Below, piece by piece: positions 48,662 to 61,803 of a stretch of DNA of 64,000 nt. Location of the stretch: the NCBI GenBank assembly GCA_016758965.1, contig JAEPRB010000006.1, positions 62,001 to 126,000 of the forward strand, read 5' to 3'. The position numbers and the translations under genes were made by a program. Below the pieces are notes generated by a model, which saw only the letters and a program-made list of their open reading frames with translations, was not told the origin of the DNA and did no database searches. The stretch comes from Circinella minor. Lineage: Eukaryota; Mucoromycota; Mucoromycetes; Mucorales; Lichtheimiaceae. Each line of letters opens with the position of its first letter. Position 1 is the stretch's first letter.

Positions 48662-49318
48662 GCAAGTATTATGAGTTGAGTTTGATTCTGTAATTAATTT
48701 ATGTTCTTGCTTGGGAACTATCTGTTGCTTGTATGTGAAACTCAGTTTTTGTTGTAACACGTGGGATGTATTATATTGATGTGGGGAAACAATGAATGTT
48801 GCATGATTTTTCTTTGCGTCCCCCCCCCCCGATTGTACTAATACTGTTAAAAAATGTCGAACCATTTTATTTCATTCAAAATTATGATACTTTACAATTA
48901 ACTTTTAATAAAAATGTAACATGCTGGATATACTTCTTAATTTTCTGTATAATACATCTCGATGCCGAAAAGCTTGATATTGTGTAAGTAAAACAAATCG
49001 TACGTACGTACCCCTCATTATTTTGACAACTAGAGCGTTCCACATTTATCATCCAATTATAAACATTCCTTAGCTTATGACAAAAAATGATCATTCTTTT
49101 AAAAGTGAATAATGATAATGATAATAAATGTACTTGTGATTCGATTTTAAACAAACAAAGAAAGAAGAGAAAGAAAAGAAAGGAAATAAAATACAGAATG
49201 ATGCTAATATAATAAATTTGAAAGTGAAAGTAAAATAGATTGCGACGTGGAATTTAGGAATAAACATGTATGGAGGGAGGGAATTGAAAAAGATAATTAA
49301 AGAAAAGAAAATGTGATT
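48662..49318. other. intergenic between XRCC3/MITE and the oxidase gene
   Basis: No gene. Contains a poly(C) run at about 48820 and a GTACGTACGTAC run near 49001. The right 150 bases are purine-rich and likely the 3' untranslated region of the oxidase gene. Confidence 0.5.
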
Positions 49319-51336
49319 TTAAATCATAAGATCCTCGACATTATGTTCAACAAATAATTCAGCACCCTTTGCAGGAACACCATTGCAAAGAACATAAAGG
49401 AAACCAGATCCTGGAGGGAAAATGTTAGCATTGGGAGGTGCCTCGATGGTGATGGATTGAAGGTCGCTATCAATAGTATGTTTTAAAACAACATAGCGCT
49501 GTGACATATGCATTGAATGTGTGCTGAAACCAGGTCGTAATATGGCAACCTTGATTTCTGGGTCACTGCCAGCTTGAGCAAGTTCACCCAAATTCACTAA
49601 AATATCAAATGATTGACCGTATGTAACAGCGCGAGGAACATGAGAAATCAAAGGACGAGTAGCACTTTTGAAAAGATAAGGTGGTGAATAGTATTCGACA
49701 CGGAATTCAGTAGGATACTCTGCCAAGACATCTGGTGGTGAGACGCTGTTTGAACCAGCAATCCAAACTCTTCCATCAGGAATTGTTAATGCAACAGAGT
49801 GATACATACGAGCAATGTTAGTATCAGCAAGGCCAGTGGTCCATCGTTCTCCTTTCTTTTCATCAGGGTTATAGATAAGAGGCTCAAAAGTAGGATCATG
49901 GTTTCTGCCGTTATAACCTAAATTGGATAAATAATAATAATTTTTTTTTTTAATTTGAAAATTTTATATTTAAATAAAATTAATAATGATAGTTTTGATT
50001 TTTACCTGCCCAGCCTCGTTGACAACCATTGGCCCAGAAAATGGTACCATCAGGAAGGAAAACACCATCAGGCATAAGACGTTTATGTACAAAAGTATCC
50101 ATTTCCCATTTGGGATTTTCATCACCAAGATTAATACGACCGCAAGTATCATCAGCAACGGCATTGTTTTTCATTTTTTCAGATCCACCACAAATGAGAA
50201 TTTCAACATTGTAATCGTTGGCAGGATCTAATGGAAGCATAAGTGCACCACCTGTCAATGGGTATGATCGTGGAACACCTGGAATATCGGGAAGGCGTTT
50301 CACAACTTTGTTGTTATTATAATCAAAAATTATGGATTGGTTGTTGGCGAAAATAAACATATTGCCATCGGGTAAGACAAATGTGAATGGATATCTATAT
50401 ATATAATATTCAAATCAATGGATAAATTACATGGATGTGCTTGATGAAATTAACTTACAAGTTATAAGGCATAGTTTCATTTAGAAAAGGCATATCAACG
50501 ATGCCTTGTGAACGAGGAGGCCAGAATTCATATGAAGGAACATTGATTTCATCACGGTTGACAGCTGCACCTTTAATTGATCCACCAATAATAAACAAAT
50601 CACCTTCAGGTAACGTCTCGACAGTAGGATACCAACGGTTCTCAACCATTTTGCCTGTTGTAAATTCATTCCATTCAGAACTACCGTCTAGACTAGGATT
50701 GAAATGACGGATCGATTGCCAACCAGGAGCAGCTTTCCATGTTCGACCTACTCGTTCACCACCACCTGTACTGATAAACGTTCCGTTACCAAGGAAACCG
50801 CCACCAGAACAAAATGTATTAGTTTCCAAAGGCAACAATCGATAGTCGTTTGTTTCGAGATCGTATTCTACTGAGAATGCACTTTGACCGGAATCGAATT
50901 GTGCTTCATTCCATTCAGCTATAGTTTACATAAAAATAATAACGTTATTAATACTGTTGGTTTGGTTTGGTTTGGTTTGGTCTGATTCACTATTTATTTT
51001 GTTAATTCGAACCTTTATCAATAATAAGAATCTTATTCTCACTGTTAATATTTGAAGGAAGAAGGAAACCAGTTTATTAGTTCATATATTCATATAAAAA
51101 GTCATTTGGATTCCTCTCTATAATTCTTACTTTAATAAAGTTGCGTGCATTGCAGCAACACCAGTACGACCAATCTGTTCCATTTTGCCTGTACTGGCAT
51201 AAGGTGACATGAATTGTTGCGATTGAGACCAATAGAACGGTGAAAAATCTCGACGCTCTTCTTTTTGTTCTTTTTGTGCCTGGGTTGAAGCACCTAGCAA
51301 TGTTACCAGGGCAACCGTCCAGGCTATAGATCTCAT
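49319..51336 (-). CDS. secreted copper radical oxidase (glyoxal/galactose oxidase-like)
   Basis: Extracellular copper radical oxidase that oxidises aldehydes or primary alcohols and yields H2O2. Five exons (51336-51131, an exon of 29 nt near 51030, 50918-50459, 50394-50006, 49917-49319) join in frame to about 560 aa. MRSIAWTVALVTLLGASTQA is a signal peptide. NTFCSGGGFLGNGTFISTGG (about 50810) holds the Cys that cross-links to Tyr in this family. ENRWYPTVETLPEGDLFIIG (about 50650) gives a candidate ligand Tyr. IARMYHSVALTIPDGRVWIA (about 49800) provides Tyr-His, and the C-terminal DUF1929-type domain has RPGFSTHSMHMSQRY (about 49510) with the last His. Kelch-like repeats lie between. All expected copper ligands are visible, so it should be active. 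Glyoxal oxidase is likelier than galactose oxidase because no carbohydrate-binding N-terminal domain is present. Confidence 0.9.
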
Positions 51337-51426
51337 TTGTATATATTTATTATAGGGAAAAGAAAGAAAAATGTAGAAGGATAGAATATCGCTTGAAAAG
51401 CTAAAAAGAAAAAAAGACCCAGCCCT

Positions 51427-51434
51427 CTTATATA
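51427..51434 (-). promoter_or_regulatory. TATA box candidate for the copper radical oxidase
   Basis: On the minus strand the sequence reads TATATAAG about 91 bp upstream of the start codon, with CAATTGG shortly before it. Spacing fits a fungal TATA promoter. Position and wording only. Confidence 0.4.
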
Positions 51435-54400
51435 TCCAATTGAATAAAGAAGCAGGAAATAGAAACTACTGAGTGGGATGATTTATTTTTGAGGTGCTAA
51501 AAATACATTTTTTATTCTTCCACCACTTTTAATTTTATGGTTTCAGAGCGGAAGAAAAAAAATCTACTGCTCTATACCTTTTTTTTTTCATGCATAAATG
51601 AGCATAATATCTTTTCTGAAGTATATCATTTATGAATAGCTATGTTGAAATGGTTTTAGGCTAGATAGAATAACATAAAGCGAGAGAAGAATTTTAATGT
51701 ATGTGTTGTATGACATTTTCAATGAGATCTTCTTTTTGCAAACAAATTAGGAAGGAAGCACAGCCTCGTTGGATCGGTTTTTCTTTTGATTGCCACAAAT
51801 AGTTTAAACTCTACGAATCGGACAAGATCATCCGAGCCAAACAGTGGTTATTTATTTTATCTTTTTTGTTTGCTGCGCCTACATATATATATATATAAGC
51901 AAACAATTTGTAAATTTTCTGTGAGAATAATATCTTGGAATTTTATCAGCGGATTGTTTTCTTTTCGAAATAACATCGTCGGTGTTCTTTTTTCTATTAT
52001 TATTTATGCCATTCGTGACCAAGATTTATAATCCTCCTATTTATAAGGTTGAATGAAAACAATCTTTGCAAGATGGTTACAACAAAGATGCACGGTGAAC
52101 CTTTTTATTTATGTATATAAGATCTCGATATACTACTTCCTGTTTCGATATTACCTATACATTTTACAAATAATCAATGAGAAAGATTTCATGGGGAAAT
52201 AAATGTTGAAAAAGAGTACAGAACAAATATGACTGGTCAAGTTGTTAGTGCGATAATTAAAAGTACAGAAATGCGAAAGTGAGATAATAATGTATGAATA
52301 ATAGTCCATATATTCAAAAGCTTTTTATAAAATTCAAACGCTGATATTGTATTGCTGTGCGCTTTTTTTCTTGAACAGTAAATATATTCCAATTAAGGTC
52401 TGTTCCATCAGTTGAAGCTAAAAAAAAATGCCTCTACATGTCTTATTTTAGTTTGTTGTTTATACCTAGAAACCTTAAATCACCTATTAGGTATTTTTAG
52501 TATATAAATACACCTAACTGGTATCATTGATAGCAAAATGATGTAAATAGACCTTTTTTAAATATAACATTTGATTTTAATGCTGACAAAGGGATACCCC
52601 TTCATTGATATACCCATCTTTTATTAATACTCAGAGACTGAACAAGTCTAGTAGTCATATTGATCATCTGCTATTAGCGGTTAAATGTTTGTCTACTTTC
52701 ACTGTTTCAGCTCTTGATCATGATTTCTGTTTTAAGCTATGAACTTCAAAGTTCTAAAACTTTATTGGCTTTCAGTGTTTGCCATTATTAAAAATTATAA
52801 TGCGTAATCTTTAGTTTTATATTATTATCATTGATACGTATGACTCAGTTACTAGCTTTTTTAGACAGAAATTAAAAGTGGTAATGTCGTGGCAAAAAGA
52901 AGTACCAATGTGAGAAAAAATGTTAACAGCCTTTTAATTTTTTTTAAAAAACTTTTTATAATCGATCCATTGCCGACTAAAAAAATAGTTTTCTCAATTA
53001 CCCATAGTACATTTTAAAGCTTAAAAGTATCATGCTATATAACAATACACTAACCAGTTTTCAAGTAAAAAGAAAGAGTATTTACACACAATCTTAACAA
53101 ATGTGCAACAGTAACATACTATGATTTTTTGCTATTTATACAGAATGATAATAATAAGAATCCACGTGACAAGCGAGCTATTAAGTTTGGTTATGTGAAG
53201 TGCTATGATGTAAGCATTTTATTATTCCTGCCTTCAAAACCGATTGATCTTTGTTGATTGCAGTATACGGACTCTGTCGAGCACACAGTACTGTACTGTA
53301 GTTATATGTGGTCCACATGTAACTATCTTATTACACAGTATAATTGCAACTACCTTAACTTGAGCGGGTAGCTTATATATCTATAGATAATGCTAAATTA
53401 CCTTGGACATCAGACACCATTTATGAAAACAAAAAGGCTACCATATCTTATATATAGTTGAGAGCTTTATTCTTTTATAAATTGTAATTAATCACGTAGT
53501 ATATTGTCTGCCTATTATCTAAATATAACAAAGTGCTTCAGTATTATCGATCATTCCCGCTTAATGAAAAGAATGCCATCACCTATATAATTAAAGAAAC
53601 TCTTAATAACCATATATAATACACATAAAAATTATACTCTGTTGTGTTGGGACGTTTTTTTTTTTTCAACATTATCTATCCCCAAACCAAGTTACAAGTT
53701 GTTGAAAAAGGTTTCTCAGAAATACCGGAATGATGAGATCAAAAAAGAAATAAAAAAAAAAGTCAGCTATCATGTCAAAAAAATTAATTTAAAGGATAAG
53801 TACGTACAACAAAGTAACTAAGAAACGTTCAACATGTGTAATAGATTACACGGTATTTCATCATATCCTTAATATAAAAAATGTTACAATCACTAAAACT
53901 AGTTAGTCGGAAAAACTTTATAAAAAAAAAATACCTACCGGTTGAATAATTTCATTATCCTAAATTCAAAAAAGCTCATTATTTAAATATTCTATTGGCT
54001 TGCATTTATTTATGTAAAAAAAAAAGCTTTGGTTTTGTAAAATTTGAGAAATATTTTTTAGCGATCATACATATAAAGAATAATATATTTGTATATAATT
54101 TAAATGTAATATAAACAATAAAATATGGTAAATATGTGTACTTGAAAAAACAACAGAAAATAAAAATGAGTAGAGTGGGGTTTCTTTTATGCTTGTTGTC
54201 ACACAATAGTAAAATTAACACATTGAATAGAAAACGAGGAATATAAGTACTTGAATATAATATACCGCAAAAAAAAATTATAATAGGCCCAATATTCTCA
54301 ATTTATTAACCTAACAACACAAGTTCATCATGATGTAACCTATTCTCGAGAATAGAAAAAGATCCAATCAAGTTCAAAAAAATTTTACATATGACAATGA

Positions 54401-55260
54401 AAAAAAAAAACTTGTTGCAATTATTAGCTTTTATTCAACAAAGTATTTTGAGGAGAACAAGGGGAAAATTACATGATATAATCGACATTTATAGAAAAAT
54501 TCAATGTGTCTATTTCACAAGAAAAAAAATACTATCCAAGAAAAATCTTGTGATATGAAGAAAATGAACCATTTCTCCATCCCTCGTCTCCTTATTTTTT
54601 TATGAGGTACTAGTTAAGCCTAGGCTGTTGTCTCATAATAAACTTGTATGGGTTTATTGTATAGTGCCCTGCACATACTCGCATCTTACAGTCAATGTAT
54701 GATTATTTGCATTCATAACTAACGTGTCACCAATTCTTTGATTTTATACACACACATATATAAATATATAAATATCCTCCAAACTCCCCTCCCCCCGAAA
54801 AACAAATTGTTTTACACCACTTTTTTTTTTCCGTGCCGCCATCAATGAATGAAGATTAATTGATATACTCTTTTTTTTTTCCCTTGAATTCTCGTAATTT
54901 GTTACACAATTCAACAGCGGGACAAGGAACCACGTTTTTGTTATAAAAAAAACCTATTATACTTGTGCATTGAACTAATCTTTTTTAATTTCAAAAGATG
55001 AAGGGAAAAAAATTACAACAAATAAAATAATAATAATACATGACAGAAGAAATACTCGCTAGTTTATTTTTTTTTAACGAAAAAGATGGTGTCATCGGTT
55101 GATATGAATTTTACGGGGTGATTGTGTAAGTGTGTGTGTGTGTGGGTGGGTGGGTGAGAGAGAAAGTGTGTGTGTATAAATGTTGATATGAATTGATTCT
55201 TTTCAAAAGAAAAAAAATTACGTTGGTCGAGTAGACATAATGATATTGGAACAGTGTATC
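51435..55260. other. 3.8-kb intergenic region
   Basis: No gene supported. One exon-shaped orphan (53144-53209, plus) is flanked by CAG and GTAAGC and is described in the findings. (TG)n near 55127-55142 and poly(C) near 54785 are simple repeats. The right end includes the 3' region of the mucin-like gene. Confidence 0.5.
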
Positions 55261-57018
55261 TTAATAACGAAGGTCAATCTCTTGCATTTGTTCACGAGGA
55301 TGCTCTTGGACTCTAGCAAGAGATGGTGGTTGAGAAGCTGCTGAGCGTGTTGACGAATTAGAAGGATGACGACCAAGAGTGGCATTAGGATCTTCAATAG
55401 CACCTTGACCAGCACCTACGGCCATACCCTGTAAAAAAGGAAATTGATAAGAAAAGAATCAATTATTAATATATTACAATAAGCATAATATATATATATA
55501 TATATATAACAGGAAAAAAAAAGAGAGGGTGGACTTACTGCATTATCTCGCTTTGAATGATTACTACGCAATGAAGCTGACCGTGGTAACTTGGCAACAA
55601 CTGAAGCAACAACACCCATGAAACTTTGAGGACGCCAATGTGTGTCGACGTCGTCATTATATGAAGCAGTTGATGATTGATTTTCACGTTTGCGCTTATT
55701 GGCGACAAGTAAACCAGCAAGACCAATTGCAGCAACACAACCGATACCGACACCAAGACCAATACCTAAGGACTTGTTGCTTACATTGCCTTCAACAGCT
55801 TGTGTTTCACTACGTGTATTTGGATCTTGCGTAGTGCCACCATTTTCCCCGTTTGAATTGTCTTCGTTGGGAGTACTAGTTTCGCTGTTTTCGCTAGAAT
55901 CTTCATCATCGCTACCGTCTCCACTTGTTGAATCGTCACCATCATCTGATGTTGTATCATCATTACCGTTATCACCATCAGTTGTCGAACCGTCGCCATT
56001 GTCACCATCAATCGTTCCAGAATCATTACCATCACTACCGCTACCATCACCGTTACCACCGTTAGGATCATCGACGTTACCGTTGTTATTACCGTTACCA
56101 CCAGAAGTAGGATCATTTGGGTCGTTGACTCCAGTAGTAGGAGCAGCACCGCCATTACCATTACCATCACCAACTTCGGAATAAGTAGTAATAGAAGACT
56201 TAGCATCTTTATCATTACCGTTGGAAGGAGAAGAGTCAGTGCTGTGTTCTTTGTTATGAGAACCACTACCTTTATCACCACTTTTGTCTTTATTGTCACC
56301 ATCACCCTTATGGGCGCTCGAAGATGATGATTGGTGATGTGGTGAGGAATGAGTAGATGTAGCTTTAGGTTTAGCTGTTACAGTAACAGTTTCAATTTTA
56401 TTCGAACGAGTTGGGACTGAAGCAGTAGGCGAAGCGGGTATAGAAACGACAGTAGGTCTACATTTCACTTGTTTCATTGTGGATGTATCGTCTTTGTTCC
56501 CATTGGCTGGAACTCGCACAATTACTTTTGTTGAACAATCAAAGATTGTAGCTTCGTGTCCGTCGTCTGATGATTTATCGTTTCGTGCATAATAACGGTT
56601 AAAAATGGTTGGGGCTTGAGTAGGTGTCGCGGCAACTAGAATATATTATTATTATTATTATGATAAGTTCAAAATTGTTTATTAGAAAATAAAAAAAAAA
56701 TAAAAATAAATATTTACGTGGTTGATCTTTTCTTTCCAGATCAGCAGCTGCTATATGTTTTTAACAAAAGAAGATAGAGATAATAATAAAAAAAAAGAGT
56801 GATGAAATACATAAATATAAATTAGAATTATTAGTTTTATTTATTATTATTTATAACATATCTCTATCTTTGTTTTTTTTTTTCACTTATGATGTTTTAT
56901 CTATATATATATGTTGCGTGATTCGAATAATGAAAAAACAAAATAAAAACTAACCGAGCGAAACTCGAGCGACTAACACAAATAGTAATAGAAATAAGGA
57001 CTGACTCGATAGGCGCAT
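55261..57018 (-). CDS. mucin-like single-pass membrane protein
   Basis: Four exons (57018-56955, 56750-56718, 56635-55539, 55428-55261) join in frame to 453 aa. MRLSSQSLFLLLFVLVARVS is a signal peptide. A short ectodomain (TIFNRYYARNDKSSDDGHEA, two Cys at FDCSTK and VKCRPT) is followed by about 200 residues of Ser/Thr/Gly/Asn/Asp repeats (GNGD, DGDNGDG types), likely heavily O-glycosylated. One membrane helix (LGIGLGVGIGCVAAIGLAGL) is followed by a basic stop-transfer KRKRE and a cytosolic tail with SFMGVVASVVAKLPRS and SLARVQEHPREQMQEIDLRY. The layout (signal, Ser/Thr stalk, one helix, tail) is like fungal cell-wall stress sensors (Wsc/Mid2), but neither a WSC domain nor a Mid2-type Cys pattern is present. 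Function is inferred from layout only. Confidence 0.75.
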
Positions 57019-60000
57019 CAAAAAAACGCATCAAAAAAAGGAACGGGTAGGGAATGAAAAAGGGGGGGGGGATGCTAAAGGAAGAGTAAGAAAGAAAGGG
57101 AAGGCGAGAAAAAAAAAACAGAAGAAAGAGAGAAAAGGGAAAAATGAAAGGGTAAATTGGGTGTTAAAGAAGAAGGAAAAAAAAGTGTGTGTCTTGCTCG
57201 TGTAATAGTAATATTATTATTCCATTCTATTATATAAACGAATTAAGCTCCTCGAGACGGACACTCAAGGAGAGAGGAGGGATGGGGTGGGGAGATTTAG
57301 TTGAAGGAGGTCAAAAATTATATTATTGCACAACGTTTATTAACCACTAAGAGTTTTTCTTGTGGAACATTCAATACTATAATGGTGTAGCCTTTATTTT
57401 TTTTTTGTATGTTCGGTTTCTATATTTAGTTTGATACTCTTTTAATGACCAAATTATTCTGTCTCTTTTTTTTTTTTTTATCTTCAACGACTTTATTATT
57501 TGTAAAAGATAATAAATGGGGTTTCTTTCTTACAATAGTTATCATTCAAGGAAACGATCAAAATAATATTTAGTTCCTTTATTTATATAAGACATTTTAT
57601 ACTCATGTCATTGCTTTTTTTCTTTTATTCAATAAACAATTTATTTTTTTTTCGTACACCGCTTTATTATAGAACATAGGTTTTTTTTTGGATCTTTTTT
57701 TTTTTTAATTCAATCATTCATTTACTATTACTGTAACCATGGAGGTAAAATTCAACTCAAAAAAAAAAAAAAAGATTGTATCACAATAAAAAAATATTTT
57801 TGATTTCGGGAACGGACCCTTTTGATTATAAAGATCAACGCTGCATATTTGTTTTTTCGTGTGTTTTTTTTAAAAAAAAAAATCAACCATTACTTCTTTG
57901 ACAATTTATATTTTCGTTAATGATTCAACATCCACGTTGTATTTGTTTTTTTAAGAACTACGTAGTACGTACGGTTTCAAAATAAACCTTGTTATAAAAG
58001 TAGCCTCCGTTTAATCTATCATCTTTTATATTATTTTTTCACTTGTCAACAAAACATATTTTCTTTATATACACTTTAAATTTATGTATTCTTCTATTGA
58101 CTTTCCCATTCATTTTGCCTATTAGTTATTAAACCCATTTTGAACGAGTTTTGACATTGTGTATTATTATTTTTTCACCATCCTAATATGATGCAATAAC
58201 TGTAATCCTCGCAAAAAAAAAAAAAGAAAAAATCTTGGTGTCATTTACTCAAAGTTGGTTGTCGTCAAATTCTACCGCCGTTAATACACATTCTACGTTT
58301 AACGACACTGTTATGCAAGTAATTTTTTTTTTTTTGGAAAACAATAGTATAAAGGTGGTTGAAACATATAAACTAAGGTAGTACATATTATAGATTAATA
58401 GTTACACCGAGTACCCGTCTTTCAATTTATATTTTACAAGAAGGGGAGGGGGCTAAGTACGTAGTGGTGGTAAAAACAACAGCGAGAGCGAAAACTCCAT
58501 TACCAACCAAGAAGAAGAAGGGTCGATAGATTCAACTATAGAGCGATAAAAATAATAACCATGGGACTGGTCTATATGTATTTATACAACACTTTGTTTC
58601 ACGCTCGTTGACATATAATCTGATATTTGCTATTTATTAGATTGGCAACGCTGTTAATGATTCTATATTCATTGATCAAGAGAAAGAAGAAGAAAGAGAG
58701 AATGATTAATTTATTGTTGGCTTTTTTTGACGGTTTGCTTTTCACGTCATTATACTGTATTTTTTATTCTACTATAATAAAATGACTGTTACTTCTGTTA
58801 AAATACCGAGAGTGGGAATGGTGAAAACAACGATGAATATATATGTACATTAAAATAATACCTTTTTTTTTTGCTTTAGTTAGTTGTAATAATCATCGTT
58901 CTTAGCAACCATTCCAAAATGTGAATTGACTCGCGAATAGTTTGTACCTTGTCGTTAACTGTTGATATTGTAGATAAAAAAAATGGGTTGTTTGTAAATA
59001 ACGTATTTTGTGAGTAAATGATGATGTCTATTTTAACGAAAATATGATTAAAAAACTCGGGTACGTACGTAGTATATAAAATTTTCGCTGTATAATGATT
59101 TCTTTAACAAAAAAGAGGACAATCACGATAACAGTAGTATTGGTAGAGAAATCAATAAAACTAAGTCGGGTTAATCAACATTCATTCTTTTTGAATTGTA
59201 TTGCTTAATGACATATAACAAACTGGTGTTATATGGTTCTTAATATCTACTATCACAATAGGAGTAAACATATTTGCGTAACCCTGACATAGTTTTTTTT
59301 TTTTAATATTTTGTAGCATTCACCACTTCACTCACGTTTTCTTAATGTTGCTAACATATTCAGCATATAGCTTGGCCGCACAATTTACATTTTATATGTA
59401 CTTAAATATACTAATATAGCGTATGATAACCCACACCTTCGAAAGCGATATATAATAATAAATTTCAATGCTGGCGAAAATATCAAAAAAGTTGTAACGT
59501 TTGTGTCATTATTGGTATATTTTTGAATGATGCTGTAATGATTTTTTTTGAGATCGATATATCTGATGAAAGTCCAGCGATCATAATCAGTTTATCATTA
59601 ATGTTTTGGCAAGTTACGTATTAATAACAAGCGTAGTTTCTAACATGATGCAGTTTTAGAGAGAGAGAGGCTCCATCGAATAGACGACTATAATAAAAAA
59701 AATTCCTATGATAACCGTGTGATGTATCACATTTATCATTTCTTCATATTTTATATAACATATATATCGTCATCTTTGTATATACAAGCAAAAAAATTGT
59801 TACATTATACAGCAACTACCCACATTATACAGTGATGTCTTTCTATTGTAGTATATGCTTTATTAACATTTTTTTGAGTTTTGTATAAATGATAAAAAAG
59901 CGTGTATGATGCTCTTATAATTTTATGTTATTTTTGTTGCAGCAAGCATAGAATAATTCAATGTGTAGGTTGTAAAGATGATGTAAATGTAACATACGTA

Positions 60001-60306
60001 TACTTTATTTTTTTTTGTAAATGAGAATAATAAGCTATGAATGTAGTAGTAAATAATATATTGAAACCAGGGCCGGTACAGTAATTGGTAAAGTAAAGGC
60101 TTTTACACACTCAAACTGTCACTTGTTAGATTCGTAAGTACTAAATGAGAATCATTATACAACTAGGATGGTTTCTAATCCATCTTTCGTCTTGTTTTTC
60201 ATTATTTAACATAGTAGTATACAATACCATCATAATAGTGTTATCGTGACGTTCACGACTATTTAGATACTACAAAACATATAAACATCAGTCTTTATTC
60301 TAAGTC
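57019..60306. other. 3.3-kb intergenic region
   Basis: No gene supported. The first 300 bases are purine-rich (poly(A), poly(G) at about 57061) and lie upstream of the mucin-like gene. The rest is AT-rich with poly(T) runs and GTACGTAC words. No motif-bearing frame in either direction. Confidence 0.5.
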
Positions 60307-60316
60307 TCAATTTGGG

Positions 60317-60360
60317 CGACTGCCCAGGCATTTCCCAAAAAACGCGGGCACGTGATCTGA
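60317..60360 (+). repeat. left terminal inverted repeat of the MULE
   Basis: About 44 bp. The inner 19 bp (AAACGCGGGCACGTGATCT) are identical to the reverse complement of the right end and contain the palindrome CACGTG at 60349-60354. Likely transposase binding site, and possibly part of the promoter, since the start codon is about 130 bp downstream. Confidence 0.8.
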
Positions 60361-60491
60361 AGTAAAAATAGTTTTGTTCGGATAAATTAGATGCCGAAAG
60401 GAAAAATAGAGACTCATAAAAAAAAGCCTTTTTTTTTTTGGAATCTTTCTAAATATACTTTTTTTTATATATTTTCTTCTTAAATCAAAAA

Positions 60492-61755
60492 ATGGACACT
60501 CCAACTGCTATCGCAACCAATAACAGATACTGCAGAAGATGCAAAACTTTTCGGAATGTTGAGTTGTTTGCGGGAAATCAGCGAGATCGTAAAACTTGTG
60601 CTATTTGCCGAGGTCGTGATAGTGATGTCGATAAACCAGTACCTGAAGATTGGCTCGTTACCCTTGAAGAAGCTTTATTGTTGATTCCATCTCGTTACGA
60701 TGACCAAGCTGGAAATGGTACAGCAATGCGTGGAGAGCGAGCTTTCATTGAGTACTCTCTTGATGTATATATACATCTTGATGAAGAATTAATTCAAATG
60801 GATGAGGAACATATCTTGGCTCATATTTGTAATGCGATTGAGGCTCGGGATGGCTATAAATACTACCGAGAATTTACACCAAATCCTTCGCTGAAGTTTG
60901 CTCGCTCATTTTGCTGTCGCTGCTCGCAAGATTATGATGTTCAACGGCAAGTTTTTAACGATGATCGCCAGCGAATCCACTCCAGAATGGAGACTTATTT
61001 GTGCGGTGGTCAAGTGACGGGCGTGATTGACAAACGCAACGCGTATGTACATGTCAGTATTGAGCATTCAACTGGTCATCCTGCTCTTCCAGTGTCGACC
61101 ATGTATAAGGTTAGCGACGAAATCCAGGCCCATATCCTTGCTAATTGTATTACAATGGATGCATCCGCATTGTACCTGGATATTTTGGATCGTTTCCCTT
61201 ATACGATTGGTAAGCTATCACAGCCGCAAGTGTATTATTGGTGGAATCGCTCTTTTGAGAGCCAATACAAACTTGCACGAAATCAATATGAATCTGCAAC
61301 GATGCTTATTGAACGAGCAGAACCACAAGGCGTTCGAAAGGTAAGTCATATCGAAAATAAAATAATCACATTTGTTGTATATGCATTTTTAGGACGCAAT
61401 ACGCAATGGAACGACATATATTGCAAGGCATAAAAAATACATAGATGATAGTTATTAAAAATAAAAATAAATAAATAAATAATAAACAGATATTTGAACG
61501 AGCACGACAACAGTATTCTGTTTTGGGCTTTACTATGCCATTATTTGATACTATAACTGGATTATCGGAGGTTGAGGAATATCATGTTGACTCAACATAT
61601 AAAATAAGTCGTACCGGCCATGAGCTTTTTGGCATAGTAGCTCAAGTGAATGGCATTGGGATCCCCATAGCTTATTTTCTCTTAAAAATGAACAACAATA
61701 ACAATATCAACAACAATAATAATAATAATAACAATAACAATAATCAAGAAGTCAA

Positions 61756-61803
<48 letters not shown>

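Noticed and set aside
55690..56305. Overlapping frames on both strands with Val/Leu/Met or Pro/Leu/Ser repeats
   Set aside because: Shadows of the Gly/Asn/Asp/Ser/Thr repeat stalk of the mucin-like gene.
60061..60145. Possible tRNA-like stretch (ggccggtacagtaattggtaaag...)
   Set aside because: I could not form a consistent cloverleaf with a T-arm GTTCRAATC; a tRNAscan run would settle it.
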